Part shown: piece by piece, positions 13,142 to 21,845 of the stretch
Position numbering within the stretch: position 1 is the first letter of the stretch
How the letters are laid out: every line of letters starts with the position of its first letter
Source: a virus
DNA length: 40,485 nt
Strand: one strand, 5' to 3'
Virus record (IMG/VR): IMGVR_UViG_3300036832_001032
Location: 1-40,485 of that record
Translations under genes and position numbers: made by a program
The notes under the pieces: generated by a model
Told to the model about the DNA's origin: nothing
Seen by the model: only the letters and a program-made list of their open reading frames with translations
Databases searched by the model: none

Positions 13142-13885
13142 ATGGCGAAAGAGGTTAAGCCCTACCGGCCAGCCGAGACGTTCGGCCAGTTTTTGATGGA
13201 GGCGATGACCAATCCCGACATCCCGGCCGACAAGCTCATGGCGCTTGGGCAGTTGCGGCGCGAGGTGTTGCAGGATCAAGCGCGCGAGAAATATCAAGAG
13301 GCGTTCGCCGCATTCCAAGCCGAGCTTCCCGAAGTCGAGCGCGACGGAACAATCGAGCTTGTCAAAGAGGGCGTGAGCAAGGGCCGCCTGCCGTTCACGA
13401 CTTACGAAGCGATGTACCGCGTGCTGCGCCCGCTCCTGGCCAAGCATGGCTTCTCGATTCAGTTCACTTCGCAAGACGACAAAGACCTGATTCGGGTGAC
13501 GGGGACGCTCGCCGGCCACGGATGGGAGAAATCCTCGAGCTACGCCATGCCGCCCGATCAAGGGCCGGGCCGCAACGCGCTACAGGCGCGCGGCTCGACG
13601 CGCCAATATTGCAAGCGGTACATCACCGACGATCTCTGCAACATCGTTCGCAAGGGCCGCGACAACGACGGACGCGGCGCGCAGGATTTGATGATCGAAG
13701 CGCCCAAGGTGCGTGAGCTTGAGCGGCTGATAAAGGCGACCAAAACCGACGTCGAGCATTTCCTCAAGATGATGCTGACCGGCGTCGACTCGCTCGGCGA
13801 GATCCGCGAGCGCGACTATCCGCGCCTTGTGCTCGCGCTCAAGGATCGCGAGGCGCGCATCAAAGCGGCGGAGGCGAAAAAGTGA
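13142..13885 (+). CDS. erf: Erf-family single-strand annealing protein
   Basis: A 247-residue protein with a GAGGTGAA site before ATG 13142. The ERF core runs from about residue 55 to 180: the helical QEAFAAFQAELPEV region, FTTYEAMYRVLRPLLAKHGF, then VTGTLAGHGWEKSSS and QARGSTRQYCKRYI, which are characteristic of the family. A helical C-terminal region (about 185-247) may bind partners. Erf proteins form rings on ssDNA and anneal complementary strands. The gene is coupled to the following exonuclease, the usual two-component recombination pair that can circularise or concatenate phage DNA. Confidence 0.85.
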   Translation: MAKEVKPYRPAETFGQFLMEAMTNPDIPADKLMALGQLRREVLQDQAREKYQEAFAAFQAELPEVERDGTIELVKEGVSKGRLPFTTYEAMYRVLRPLLAKHGFSIQFTSQDDKDLIRVTGTLAGHGWEKSSSYAMPPDQGPGRNALQARGSTRQYCKRYITDDLCNIVRKGRDNDGRGAQDLMIEAPKVRELERLIKATKTDVEHFLKMMLTGVDSLGEIRERDYPRLVLALKDREARIKAAEAKK

Positions 13886-14613
13886 AATTCTATAAGCTCG
13901 AGCAAGGTTCGGTCGCCTGGTACAACGCGCGCCTCGGGATTCCGACGTCGAGCAACTTCCACAAGATCCTGACGCCCGGCGGCAAGGCGTCCGAACAAGC
14001 GCGCAAGTACATGTACCGGCTGATCGCCGAGCGGCTGTTGCGCGAGTCGATGGACGATCAAATCGGCTACATCGCCCACGTCGAGCGCGGCAAAGAGAAC
14101 GAGCAATACGCGGTCGCGCAGTTCCAAAACACGAATCAAGTCGTGCTCGAGCCGGGCGGATTCGTCACGACTGACGACGGCATGATCGGCGCGTCGCCTG
14201 ACCGGCTGTTCAAGAGCCGTAAAGAGAGCCTTGAGGTGAAGTGTCCCGCGCCGTGGACGCAGATCGGCTACATGCTCGAGGGGCCGGGGCTCGACTATCG
14301 GCCACAAGTGCAAGGCCATCTTCTCGTCGGCGAGTTTGACGCGGTGCATTTCTATTCGTGGCATCCGCAGATGCCCGCGGTCCATCGCGTCGCGCTGCCC
14401 GACGTCAGCTACATGGCGACGCTGCGCGACATCCTCGGGCAGTTCAATTATCAACTCGAGCGCGCCACCATGATCGCTCGCGACATGGGGGCCTATGCGG
14501 TCGCGAGCCGCGTCGAGCGGCCGTTTGACGCGGCTTACGGCGATCCGAGCGACGCGCCGATTCAAATCATCACTCCGGGGAAAGAGGGCGACGATGCACT
14601 CGGCGATGGCTGA
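13882..14613 (+). CDS. YqaJ/lambda-type 5'-3' exonuclease
   Basis: A 243-residue protein from GTG 13882 (GGAGG upstream; overlaps the Erf stop). It shows the YqaJ signatures: W13 and TSS (22-24), GKENE (70-74), GASPD with D107, and LEVK with E118 and K120, together a PD-(D/E)xK metal-nuclease core. QVQGHLLV at about 146 is the conserved Gln motif. It should resect double-stranded ends to make 3' overhangs for Erf. The last about 40 residues look disordered and acidic. Confidence 0.85.
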   Translation: MKFYKLEQGSVAWYNARLGIPTSSNFHKILTPGGKASEQARKYMYRLIAERLLRESMDDQIGYIAHVERGKENEQYAVAQFQNTNQVVLEPGGFVTTDDGMIGASPDRLFKSRKESLEVKCPAPWTQIGYMLEGPGLDYRPQVQGHLLVGEFDAVHFYSWHPQMPAVHRVALPDVSYMATLRDILGQFNYQLERATMIARDMGAYAVASRVERPFDAAYGDPSDAPIQIITPGKEGDDALGDG

Positions 14614-14716
14614 TTGGTTTGGGATCGCGCTCGGCGTGTTCGCGATCATCTGTGTGTGTTTGCCGTGCCGGTACGATCCGGCGATCCGTTTGAAGGAATG
14701 GCTTGATGGCAAGTAG
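14594..14716 (+). CDS. 40-residue membrane protein
   Basis: ATG 14594 has GAGG about 8 bases upstream; ATG 14606 is the alternative. One hydrophobic helix (about residues 8-24) with a CVCLPC cysteine motif at its end, then a charged tail. It overlaps the exonuclease end by 20 bases. Function unknown. Confidence 0.5.
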   Translation: MHSAMADWFGIALGVFAIICVCLPCRYDPAIRLKEWLDGK

Positions 14717-14918
14717 CCGTGAATTTGTCTGTGACGACTGTAAGGTTAACGTTTTCGAGACTGGCGACCTCGGTGACGAATTGCTCTGCCACGGCTGTAG
14801 GCTCATCCGCGAGATGAAAGCGGCGACGGGGCTCACGGAAAAGCAAGAGCGCGACTTGCGCGAAATTCTCGGTTGCCAGTTGGCGGAGGATGACGATGTC
14901 TTGGGAGCGACGAAATGA
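14706..14918 (+). CDS. Zinc-ribbon protein, 70 residues
   Basis: AAGGA lies upstream of ATG 14706. CxxC at about 9-12 (CDDC) and CxxC at about 28-31 (CHGC) make a treble-clef or ribbon-type zinc site similar to small phage DksA/TraR-like fingers, though shorter. The C-terminal half is helical and acidic. Coupled to the HTH gene by ATGA. Confidence 0.65.
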   Translation: MASSREFVCDDCKVNVFETGDLGDELLCHGCRLIREMKAATGLTEKQERDLREILGCQLAEDDDVLGATK

Positions 14919-15202
14919 GTGCGGTGTTTGCGCAGTTGAAGCGGATCATCATTCGCTCTGGCATGAGCGAGGAGAGCATCGCGGCGAAAGCCCAGTGTCA
15001 CCCCCTCACGATCAAAAACTGGCTTGCCGGCAAGACGAGAGAGCCGAGCCTCGAGCTTTTCGTTCGCGTCGCCGCCGTGTTCGGCAAGCGACTCGAATTG
15101 TTCGGCGGCGAGGTGCGCCTCATGGACACGCCGGCGACGGTCGCGGTGAAGGCGACGCAAGCGCGCCAGGTCGCGCGCATGGCGGAGTGGCTACGGCAAT
15201 GA
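14915..15202 (+). CDS. Small HTH transcriptional regulator
   Basis: A 95-residue protein with an XRE-type helix-turn-helix in the first 65 residues (SEESIAAKAQCHPLTIKNWLAGK, given here only by its start and end as residues 18-40, then PSLELFVRVAAVFGKRL). The rest is a short helix. Coupled by ATGA to both neighbours. Probably a Cro-like regulator of the recombination operon. Confidence 0.65.
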   Translation: MSAVFAQLKRIIIRSGMSEESIAAKAQCHPLTIKNWLAGKTREPSLELFVRVAAVFGKRLELFGGEVRLMDTPATVAVKATQARQVARMAEWLRQ

Positions 15203-15603
15203 CCGATCAACCGTGGGACGTGCTGGCGGCGGCTCGGAAGGGCGGAATGGAGGCGCAAAAGCTTTATCCCGGCGATGGCGACAAGGCCAAGGCGCATCGC
15301 TCGATTTGGGCTTACGAGGCGTTTCGCGAGCTTTCGCAGCACTATAAGCGCGTTGACGCTCTGTTGATGCTGGACCCCAACAAGAATGGCGGGGCGAAAC
15401 AGGCGACGATGTTCGGGGTTTCCGAGCGCCATATCCGCCGCATAGAGACGATCCGGCGCGAGCGGCCCAAGCAATGGCCCCGGCTCGAGGAGATTGCCAA
15501 GCAAGGGACCGTTTCACTGGAAACGATTGAACACCTCTGCCTCCATCCGTCTACCGACTTGGTAGAGGTGGTCTGGCTTGTGTTGGATAAGGGGTCGCCG
15601 TGA
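15199..15603 (+). CDS. HTH-like DNA-binding protein, 134 residues
   Basis: Helical protein with a likely HTH at about residues 50-80 (AKQATMFGVSERHIRRIETI), followed by a second helical segment EEIAKQGTVSLETIEHLC. The look is ParB-HTH-like but lacks the nuclease-like N-domain. Last gene of the rightward operon; its stop is only 5 bases from the convergent stop at 15609, leaving no room for a terminator. Confidence 0.6.
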   Translation: MTDQPWDVLAAARKGGMEAQKLYPGDGDKAKAHRSIWAYEAFRELSQHYKRVDALLMLDPNKNGGAKQATMFGVSERHIRRIETIRRERPKQWPRLEEIAKQGTVSLETIEHLCLHPSTDLVEVVWLVLDKGSP

Positions 15604-15608
15604 AAAGG

Positions 15609-16004
15609 CTATTTTCGGGAAGCAAGCCAGACAGTCGGCAAAACCACCACAAGCGCGTAAACGCCAAGCGCCCCGAGCCGCCACGGGTCCGGTTCGCGCT
15701 CGACCGCGAGCGCCAGGATGATCGCGCCGATGACCGCGACGAGGAGCGTGAATCGGATGGCCAGGATGATCGCGAGGACGTTGAACGCTCCTAAGACGCC
15801 CGCCTTCCAAGCCGCCCGGTGAACGTACTCCGTTTCACGTGAAACAGGCTTAGCCGGCGTCTGGCTCGTCGTCGCCGCCTTCGCTATCACCTCCGAAAGC
15901 GTCGCCGTATCCGGAATCTGTCGTTCGCCCACGAGTTGCATTGGCGCGCGAGAACGCGGAGGCGTACTTGCGGACGGCGCTGCCTGTGGCTCCTGATTCG
16001 ACAT
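15609..16004 (-). CDS. Membrane protein, last gene of the virion operon
   Basis: A 131-residue protein. Disordered N-terminal 50 residues, then two or three hydrophobic helices (about 71-102 and 112-126). ATG 16004 follows AAAGG. Its 5' part overlaps the preceding gene by 155 bases out of frame. It could be an ejection-channel or holin-like component; no family recognised. Confidence 0.6.
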   Translation of the reverse strand: MSNQEPQAAPSASTPPRSRAPMQLVGERQIPDTATLSEVIAKAATTSQTPAKPVSRETEYVHRAAWKAGVLGAFNVLAIILAIRFTLLVAVIGAIILALAVEREPDPWRLGALGVYALVVVLPTVWLASRK

Positions 16005-16233
16005 TGGCGGCCTTTCTCAAGTTGGCGAACATGATCTGGATTCGGCCGACCGCAATGAGCGCGTTGATCCGCTGCGGAATCGTCACGCCGTTTTCGTCGA
16101 GCATGTCCTGTCCCTCGAGTTGGTCGAGGAGCCGGGCGATCTGCCTATAGAGCCGCCCGTTGATGTCGAGCGGGTCGCGATCTGTCTGACCGCCTTCGAT
16201 GGAGACGAGTTTCGGTTTCGGTTTACTGGCCAA
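15850..16233 (-). CDS. Hypothetical virion-operon protein, TTG start
   Basis: A 127-residue protein. TTG 16233 is preferred because GGAG lies 7 bases upstream and it overlaps the previous stop by 11 bases. A helical middle (LYRQIARLLDQLEGQDML, then IPQRINALIAVGRIQIMFANL) suggests a small oligomer. The C-terminal 40 residues are Gly/Asp-rich and coincide with the overlapping gene. Function unknown; the helical part recalls small terminase or head-completion subunits, but position argues against a terminase role. Confidence 0.55.
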   Translation of the reverse strand: MASKPKPKLVSIEGGQTDRDPLDINGRLYRQIARLLDQLEGQDMLDENGVTIPQRINALIAVGRIQIMFANLRKAANVESGATGSAVRKYASAFSRANATRGRTTDSGYGDAFGGDSEGGDDEPDAG

Positions 16234-17038
16234 GGTTTTGCTCCGCTGCGGTCGCCGCCTGGCCGCCTGCTGCGCCCTCGACGCCAGCGGCTTGCGGCGG
16301 GACTTTCGCCATTCCTTGCCCGGCGAGGCGGCTGAGTCCAGTTGGCCCGCGCCCCATCCGGTACATTTCGCCCATGCCAAGCATCCCCGCCGCGAGCCAG
16401 GGCGGAACGCCGATATGGCGAGCGATGAACTCGACCGCCGCCATCTCACCGCCGGCTTGTGCGAGCCTGACGGCGCGCTCGGCGATGGCAGGCGAGAGCA
16501 CGCCGGCGGTGACACCGCCCGCGATCATGTTTTCGAGATGACTCCCCATCGAGCCGCTTTGCGTCGGCTGCGCTGCGCCGGCGAGCGCGCCCAAGCCTAC
16601 CCGCCCCGCGAGCCCGGCTGGCCCGGCGAAGGCGAATGGAAGCGCGCCGCCGATCACGTTGCCAGCCGTTTCCGACCACGACTTGCTTGGCGAGGTTGTC
16701 CACTCTTTCGTCGAGTGCAAGGCGCTCGAGGTTCCCGGCACAACGGCGTCGAGCCCGCTCTTGACGGCGGCCGACGTGCCTGGCCGGAAGTAATCGACGC
16801 CGCGCTCGGCGACTTGGCCCAAGCCCACGATATCGCCGATGAGCCCTTTGCCGAAGCCGGTTGTGAGCCCTTTGAAGCCCTCCCCCGCCCCAACTTCCTC
16901 TCTCGCCTTGGCGACAGGATCGCTCGGGTCGGCGGCCTGGCCAGGTTTCTTCGTGAATTGCGACCAATCGTCGCCGCCGCTCGAGGGCTGATCGGGTTTC
17001 TTGAGGTACTGACTCCAATCGTGGTCGTCAGGGGGCAT
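16223..17038 (-). CDS. Internal virion/ejection-type protein
   Basis: A 271-residue protein. The N-terminus has a near-repeat DWSQYLKKP / DWSQFTKKP (about residues 6-35). The remainder is Gly/Ala-rich with several amphipathic or hydrophobic helices (NVIGGALPFAFAGPAGLAGR, ENMIAGGVTAGVLSPAIAER), a composition common in podovirus ejection proteins that cross membranes. ATG 17038 overlaps the upstream stop by 11 bases. Assignment by composition and position. Confidence 0.5.
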   Translation of the reverse strand: MPPDDHDWSQYLKKPDQPSSGGDDWSQFTKKPGQAADPSDPVAKAREEVGAGEGFKGLTTGFGKGLIGDIVGLGQVAERGVDYFRPGTSAAVKSGLDAVVPGTSSALHSTKEWTTSPSKSWSETAGNVIGGALPFAFAGPAGLAGRVGLGALAGAAQPTQSGSMGSHLENMIAGGVTAGVLSPAIAERAVRLAQAGGEMAAVEFIARHIGVPPWLAAGMLGMGEMYRMGRGPTGLSRLAGQGMAKVPPQAAGVEGAAGGQAATAAEQNLGQ

Positions 17039-19547
17039 AGCCGGTTTCCCCTTTGTGCGGGCCTGACGGGATGATGAACGGCGTCCCGCTCGGCAGTCGG
17101 CGCACGTCATCGGGGGTCTGTACGGTCGCCGGCGCGCCCGAGCCTTGCGGCGCAGCGGCGGGAACATGGTCGAGTTCGCGCAGCGCGCCGCCGCTCGAGG
17201 GGTCCGGGACTGCGGTCGCGCCGAGCGCGTCGCTGCCCGCTTGCGCTGCGCCCGCCTTGGCGAACGTGTCAAAGAGCCGGAACATCTCGCCAGGCTGGCG
17301 GCCGACGCCCGCCGTGAAGCCTGTCTTGAGCATATCCATACGCGCCTTGAGGAGCGCGATCTTGTTGTCCACGTTGGCGATGGCGACGTCAGGATCTTGC
17401 GTGCGCCAATTCATCTGCCCCATCTGTTCGTCGCGCCCTGAGACGGTTGGCTTTCCGCCCGTCGTGCCGCGCTCGTACTCGTTGGAGCTTGTCTCCATTT
17501 CGTTATTGAGCACGCCGATCAACGCGCGCTCTTGCGGCGTCCCGCCGAGCGCCTTGTCCGCGCCATAGAGCCCGCCAGGCCCGCGCATCCTCAAGTTCGC
17601 GGCCAGGCTCGAGGCTTTCAATTGCTCGAGCGCGTTTTTGTACGCCTTGAGGTGCGAGTAGGCGGTGGCGATGGACACAAGGTTCTGGCCCTGCGTCCCG
17701 ACGGTATAGGCGCGCAGCGTCCCGGCGCGGGTCTGATAGGTTGAGCCGGTGAAGGTCGGATCGTACTTGGTCGCGAGCGCGAGGTCGCGCGCCAGGCCCG
17801 GCCGCAACTGCGCCGTCGAGCGCGGCGGCGGGATCGTTCCATCGGCGTAGCCTTTGACGGTTGACGCGATTGTCGGGTCAACCGTGTTGAGCGCGTCGAT
17901 AACCTTCTGTCCGGTCAATTTCGAGTTTTGGATGCGTCCCAAATCTTGCTCGAGTTCGAGCGCTCGAGCTTGCCCGGCGTGCATGAGATGCGGCTTCGTT
18001 TTCATGTCGTCGGCGCTCGGCTTCCATCCATGAAGGATGTCGAGTCCAACTTGGTTCACCGCGCTCGGGTTGATTCTGTCTGAATTGAAGGCGTCGGCTG
18101 CGGCCTTCGACTCTTGAGGAACGAACGCGGGTTGCGTTGCGCCAGTGTCCGCCTGCGCGGTCTGTTGGCCGCCAATGTCCGCTCGAGCGGAAGGAGAGAG
18201 CCATGACGGCGGCGCGTCCGACGCGCCCGCCTCGGCGACCTGGACGCCTTGAGGCGGCAACCCGCCCGCCCCGGCTTGCGGAGGCTGGCCAGGGACGGCT
18301 GCGGAGGCTTGCGGGCCGGCGTCGGGCGGCGGCAGGCTTGGGACATAGCCGCCGGCTCCTGGGGCTCCTGGGACGGCTCCTGGGGCTCCCGAATCTGGAG
18401 TCGTTCCGACTCCATCGCCCGCACCTCCGCCATCCGATGGAGTTGCAGTCCCATCGGACGGCGGAGTCCCTTCGTCGCTCGGAGAGGGCGGCGTCGAGTC
18501 GGGAGTCGGCGCGGTCGGCGTCGCCGACTTGGGTTGATCGAAGATAACGCCGCCGTTTGGCCCCATATGCCAGCCTTGCGGCTGCGCGGTTCCCGCGCTC
18601 GAGGGCGTTCCGTCGGGATTTTGCGGCTGGATTTTGTACGGGGCTTCGGCGTCGGAAATGATGTTGTTGTTGATCTGCGCCCGGTTCGCTGAATGGAGAT
18701 CCTTCCACTTCGCATCACGATAGCGCAGCAATTGCTCGGCGGTTCCAAGCCCCTTCTCGAGCGCCAACTGCATCTGTGTGTCGTTTTTCTGCACCGCGAG
18801 GGCTTGCAGATCCGCTCTGAGCTTTTCGGCGTTGGGGAGCTTGTCGGGATTGTCCGATTCCGACTCCGGATTGCCGCCGAACGCCACGAAGGCGTCGCCG
18901 TAATCCCGCATCTCGTCTTGAAGCTGATTCTCGAGATCGAGCGCGCGATTCTGCGCTTGCTGATACTGCATCTTCGATAGTTCGGCCTTGCCCTTCGCGT
19001 AGCCGGTTATCCAGGCGGACGAGTGCCCTTGCAGCGCGGCGGCGAGCGGCTGAGTCTGACCGCTCCCCCACTGTGAAATAGATTTGCCGACCCCCTGAAA
19101 AATGCCGAACGTCTCCCACGGTTGCGGCTCTTGCGGGAAGCTGCCCGGCTGGCCCCATTGGTCGGCCGACCGATTGGGCATCGCCGGGATGTAGGCGTTG
19201 ACCGGCGAAGGCTTCCATGGCGGCGGCCAGGTCGGAAACGGGCCGGTCGAGGAGGCTTTCGGCGGCCATTCAGAGTGCAATGGCGGGCGCGGCGGCGCGG
19301 GCTGCGGGACGCCAGGCGTGGGCTGCGGCGGCTGCGGCTGGCGAGCGTTCGGAATAACGGTGCCGACGGTCGTTGGCTGATCGCGGCCCCGGTTCCACAC
19401 GCCCTGATTCTGGCCGTCGAATAGGCGCGCCAGCAACGACGGCTGTTGCTGCGGCTGCGGCGGTCGCCACGGCGCGCTCGGCTGATCGGGCGGACGCTGA
19501 TCTTGCGTCGAGTCGTCGCCTTGGTCGGCTACCGACGTGTCGCTCAT
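17028..19547 (-). CDS. Large internal virion (ejection) protein
   Basis: An 839-residue protein from ATG 19547 (overlaps the previous stop). Residues 1-110 are Pro/Gln-rich and disordered, about 145-305 helical, about 340-480 Pro/Ser/Gly/Ala-rich linker, and about 500-800 a helical domain (DPTFTGSTYQTRAG, then LVSIATAYSHLKAYKNALEQL) of a type I associate with large internal virion proteins of alphaproteobacterial podoviruses. Residues 325-342 carry GWHMGPNGGVIFDQPKSA, a motif shared with the secreted protein at 38623-38985. It is probably packaged and ejected with DNA. Confidence 0.55.
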   Translation of the reverse strand: MSDTSVADQGDDSTQDQRPPDQPSAPWRPPQPQQQPSLLARLFDGQNQGVWNRGRDQPTTVGTVIPNARQPQPPQPTPGVPQPAPPRPPLHSEWPPKASSTGPFPTWPPPWKPSPVNAYIPAMPNRSADQWGQPGSFPQEPQPWETFGIFQGVGKSISQWGSGQTQPLAAALQGHSSAWITGYAKGKAELSKMQYQQAQNRALDLENQLQDEMRDYGDAFVAFGGNPESESDNPDKLPNAEKLRADLQALAVQKNDTQMQLALEKGLGTAEQLLRYRDAKWKDLHSANRAQINNNIISDAEAPYKIQPQNPDGTPSSAGTAQPQGWHMGPNGGVIFDQPKSATPTAPTPDSTPPSPSDEGTPPSDGTATPSDGGGAGDGVGTTPDSGAPGAVPGAPGAGGYVPSLPPPDAGPQASAAVPGQPPQAGAGGLPPQGVQVAEAGASDAPPSWLSPSARADIGGQQTAQADTGATQPAFVPQESKAAADAFNSDRINPSAVNQVGLDILHGWKPSADDMKTKPHLMHAGQARALELEQDLGRIQNSKLTGQKVIDALNTVDPTIASTVKGYADGTIPPPRSTAQLRPGLARDLALATKYDPTFTGSTYQTRAGTLRAYTVGTQGQNLVSIATAYSHLKAYKNALEQLKASSLAANLRMRGPGGLYGADKALGGTPQERALIGVLNNEMETSSNEYERGTTGGKPTVSGRDEQMGQMNWRTQDPDVAIANVDNKIALLKARMDMLKTGFTAGVGRQPGEMFRLFDTFAKAGAAQAGSDALGATAVPDPSSGGALRELDHVPAAAPQGSGAPATVQTPDDVRRLPSGTPFIIPSGPHKGETGYAP

Positions 19548-21418
19548 GACATCGCGTCTCCGCCGCTGGCGTCCTGGACGTTCGTTTGCACGCCAGGCGC
19601 AAACCACGGTTGAGTTCTAATCGGCGGCGTTGGCGTTGTCGCGGCGGTCGTCGTGGGCGCGGCGGCCAGCGGAACGCTGGCTGACTGAGTTGCAGGTTGC
19701 CCGCCGCCGAATGCGCGGACTAGATTCGGCGCGCCTTCCTGTGTCGCGAGCGCCCGCTGCAATCGCATCATCATGCCAGGGTCGTTGAGGTTGAGATCGG
19801 CGTCCGGCGAGACGCCCATGAACCGCGCGATGTTGGCCGCCGCTTGGTAGTTGCCTGGCGTCCATCCCCTGCCAGGTGTGGCGATCAACGCATTTGCGCT
19901 GCGCATCCCGCCATTGTACTTAGTGCGCAAGAGATCGCCCATCGCGTTCCATCCCGCTTGTGCGTTCGGGAACACGGCGACCAAATGCCCTTGATCGTTG
20001 CCCGCGCCCTGCGTCGCGCCATGCGACTGCGCCCATGGCGACCACATGATATTGCCGGGATTGAGATTGCGGTCGGCGCGGGTTGAGTTTGATCCCGGTC
20101 CGGTTCCGACTGGAATATCGCCGCCGACGTGACTGGCGTCGTAAGGGCGTCCCGCGCTCGGCGTGACTGACGGACTCCATCGCCCGCTCGCCCCGCCGCC
20201 GCCCGACGTTCCGCCGCCAGGGTGAAAGGCGGCCGGATTCCAGCCGGGATGCCAGCCGCCCTGGTGGAAGCCGAAGCGGTTGCCGTTCATCCGGTTCGGA
20301 TAGTAGCCGGGCCGCAGCATCCCGCCGTTAAAGCCCATGAAGCCGCCCCGCCGGCCGCGCATGAACGGCATCATGGATTGCATCGCCCACGGCGGCATCC
20401 CGCCGCCCCCCATCATCCCGCCGCCCATGCCGCCGCCCATGAGATCGCTCACAAGTTGTGGCAGGGCCGAAGGACCACCTAGAGCGAGCCCCAAAATGTC
20501 TCTGAGGAGCGGGCCAATAACACTTAACGGATTTGTAGGCGTTTCCTGGGCCGTAGGAGCCCCGCCAGCGCCGCTCGCCGGCTGTGCTTGCGGTGATGGC
20601 AGATCTGCGCTCGGCGCGGTTCCTGGCCCGTCCTGCGTCGGTCCTGCGCCGACATTGCCGCCGCCGACCAATTCCGGGCCTTGATTGCCCGGCGCGGCGG
20701 CCGGTGTTGCAGCCCTCGGTTGTGCGGCGGTCGGTGCCGGGCCTGTAGGTTGTGTCGCGGCGGCTGCGCCTGGCCCGCCAGCCTGGCCGGGCGCGGCTCC
20801 CGCCTGGCGCGCGGCGATCTCCGGGTCCATGCCGGCGTCGGCCGGCGGAGTCGGTCCGGCTGTGACGCTCGTCCCGGTCGGGCCAGGCTGCGGCTGTTCC
20901 GGCGTGGGCGCGGTCGGTCCAGGAGCCGCAGCCGCCCCGCCACCCGCGCCCATGGTGAACGGATTGGCCTTCTGCGCCCCGCTCTGCATGGACTTGCCCA
21001 TGTTTTGCAAGTTTTTCCAAACTTGCGAGAGAGGGTTTTGATCTTTCGGCTGTTGGTTCTGCCCTTGGTTCTGATTCGTTCCCGGACTCGTCCCGGACTG
21101 AGATCCGCCGATGGTCGAGGCGGGATCTGTCCCCGGCCCGGCCGCAGCGACGTCGGCCGGCGGCGTCATCGCCTGCGAAGCGCCCACCGAGCCGGTCGGA
21201 TCGTTGAAGGCGGTCGGATCGAGGTTGCTGAACAGGCTGTCCAGCCCCAAGCCGCTCGTGTCCATGCCGCCCATGGCGTCGCCGGCGACCGACGAAAGAT
21301 CGCTGCCCGCGCCGCCGAACATGGAGGAAAGGCCGCTCGAAAGGCCGCCAAAGGCGTTGCTGACGCCGCTCGAAAGGCCGCTCAATCCACTCGAGAGCGC
21401 GCTCCCGACGTCGCCCAT
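19544..21418 (-). CDS. Virion protein with peptidoglycan-lyase-like C-terminal region
   Basis: A 624-residue protein from ATG 21418 (GGGAGGA upstream). Residues 1-70 are Ser/Leu/Gly-rich, about 110-290 Pro/Gln/Gly/Ala low complexity, and about 330-420 Gly/Met/Pro-rich. Residues about 445-575 form an ordered domain starting RNLNPGNI and containing FPNAQAGWNAMGDLL, a layout seen in phage virion-associated proteins with lytic-transglycosylase-like domains. It may make a local opening in the murein during DNA entry. I could not place a catalytic Glu with certainty. Confidence 0.55.
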   Translation of the reverse strand: MGDVGSALSSGLSGLSSGVSNAFGGLSSGLSSMFGGAGSDLSSVAGDAMGGMDTSGLGLDSLFSNLDPTAFNDPTGSVGASQAMTPPADVAAAGPGTDPASTIGGSQSGTSPGTNQNQGQNQQPKDQNPLSQVWKNLQNMGKSMQSGAQKANPFTMGAGGGAAAAPGPTAPTPEQPQPGPTGTSVTAGPTPPADAGMDPEIAARQAGAAPGQAGGPGAAAATQPTGPAPTAAQPRAATPAAAPGNQGPELVGGGNVGAGPTQDGPGTAPSADLPSPQAQPASGAGGAPTAQETPTNPLSVIGPLLRDILGLALGGPSALPQLVSDLMGGGMGGGMMGGGGMPPWAMQSMMPFMRGRRGGFMGFNGGMLRPGYYPNRMNGNRFGFHQGGWHPGWNPAAFHPGGGTSGGGGASGRWSPSVTPSAGRPYDASHVGGDIPVGTGPGSNSTRADRNLNPGNIMWSPWAQSHGATQGAGNDQGHLVAVFPNAQAGWNAMGDLLRTKYNGGMRSANALIATPGRGWTPGNYQAAANIARFMGVSPDADLNLNDPGMMMRLQRALATQEGAPNLVRAFGGGQPATQSASVPLAAAPTTTAATTPTPPIRTQPWFAPGVQTNVQDASGGDAMS

Positions 21419-21419
21419 G

Positions 21420-21842
21420 TCATCCTCCCGACGTAAGCCCCGCCGCTTCACCGCCCTGGGTTTGCTGCGACGTGCCGATCTTGGCGAGGTCGGCGAGGGT
21501 CGAAAGCTGCTGCCCTTGTTGGCCGGTTCCGATCAACTGATTGGAGATCTGTTGCAGCGCCGGATTGAACGCCGGATCGCTGACGTCCTGGGTTTGTTGC
21601 TGCCCGATCTCCGCTTGGCCCATTTGCTGCGCGCCGGCCACGTCCTGGCCTTCCATCGTCGACCCGCCGAGCCCGAGTTGCTGATAGCGGTTCTGGATGG
21701 ATTGAACGTTCTGGCCAACGGCGTCCTGGATCATCTGCAAATCGAACGCCGACGGCCCAAACTCGAAAGGCCCGCCGCCGCTCGTCACGTCATAGCCGCT
21801 GCTCGAGCCCTTGCCGCCGCCGCCTGAGATGATTCCACCCAT
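21420..21842 (-). CDS. Gly/Gln-rich virion-operon protein A
   Basis: A 140-residue protein with an MGGI start, GGGGKG run, a Gln-rich helical middle and a tail GGEAAGLTSGG. The next upstream gene has the same start and a similar tail (SGEAAAVTGG) with an LAKL/LAKI helix before it, suggesting two diverged copies. Three bases separate the two genes. Function unknown; likely a minor virion or ejection component. Confidence 0.6.
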   Translation of the reverse strand: MGGIISGGGGKGSSSGYDVTSGGGPFEFGPSAFDLQMIQDAVGQNVQSIQNRYQQLGLGGSTMEGQDVAGAQQMGQAEIGQQQTQDVSDPAFNPALQQISNQLIGTGQQGQQLSTLADLAKIGTSQQTQGGEAAGLTSGG

Positions 21843-21845
21843 CGC

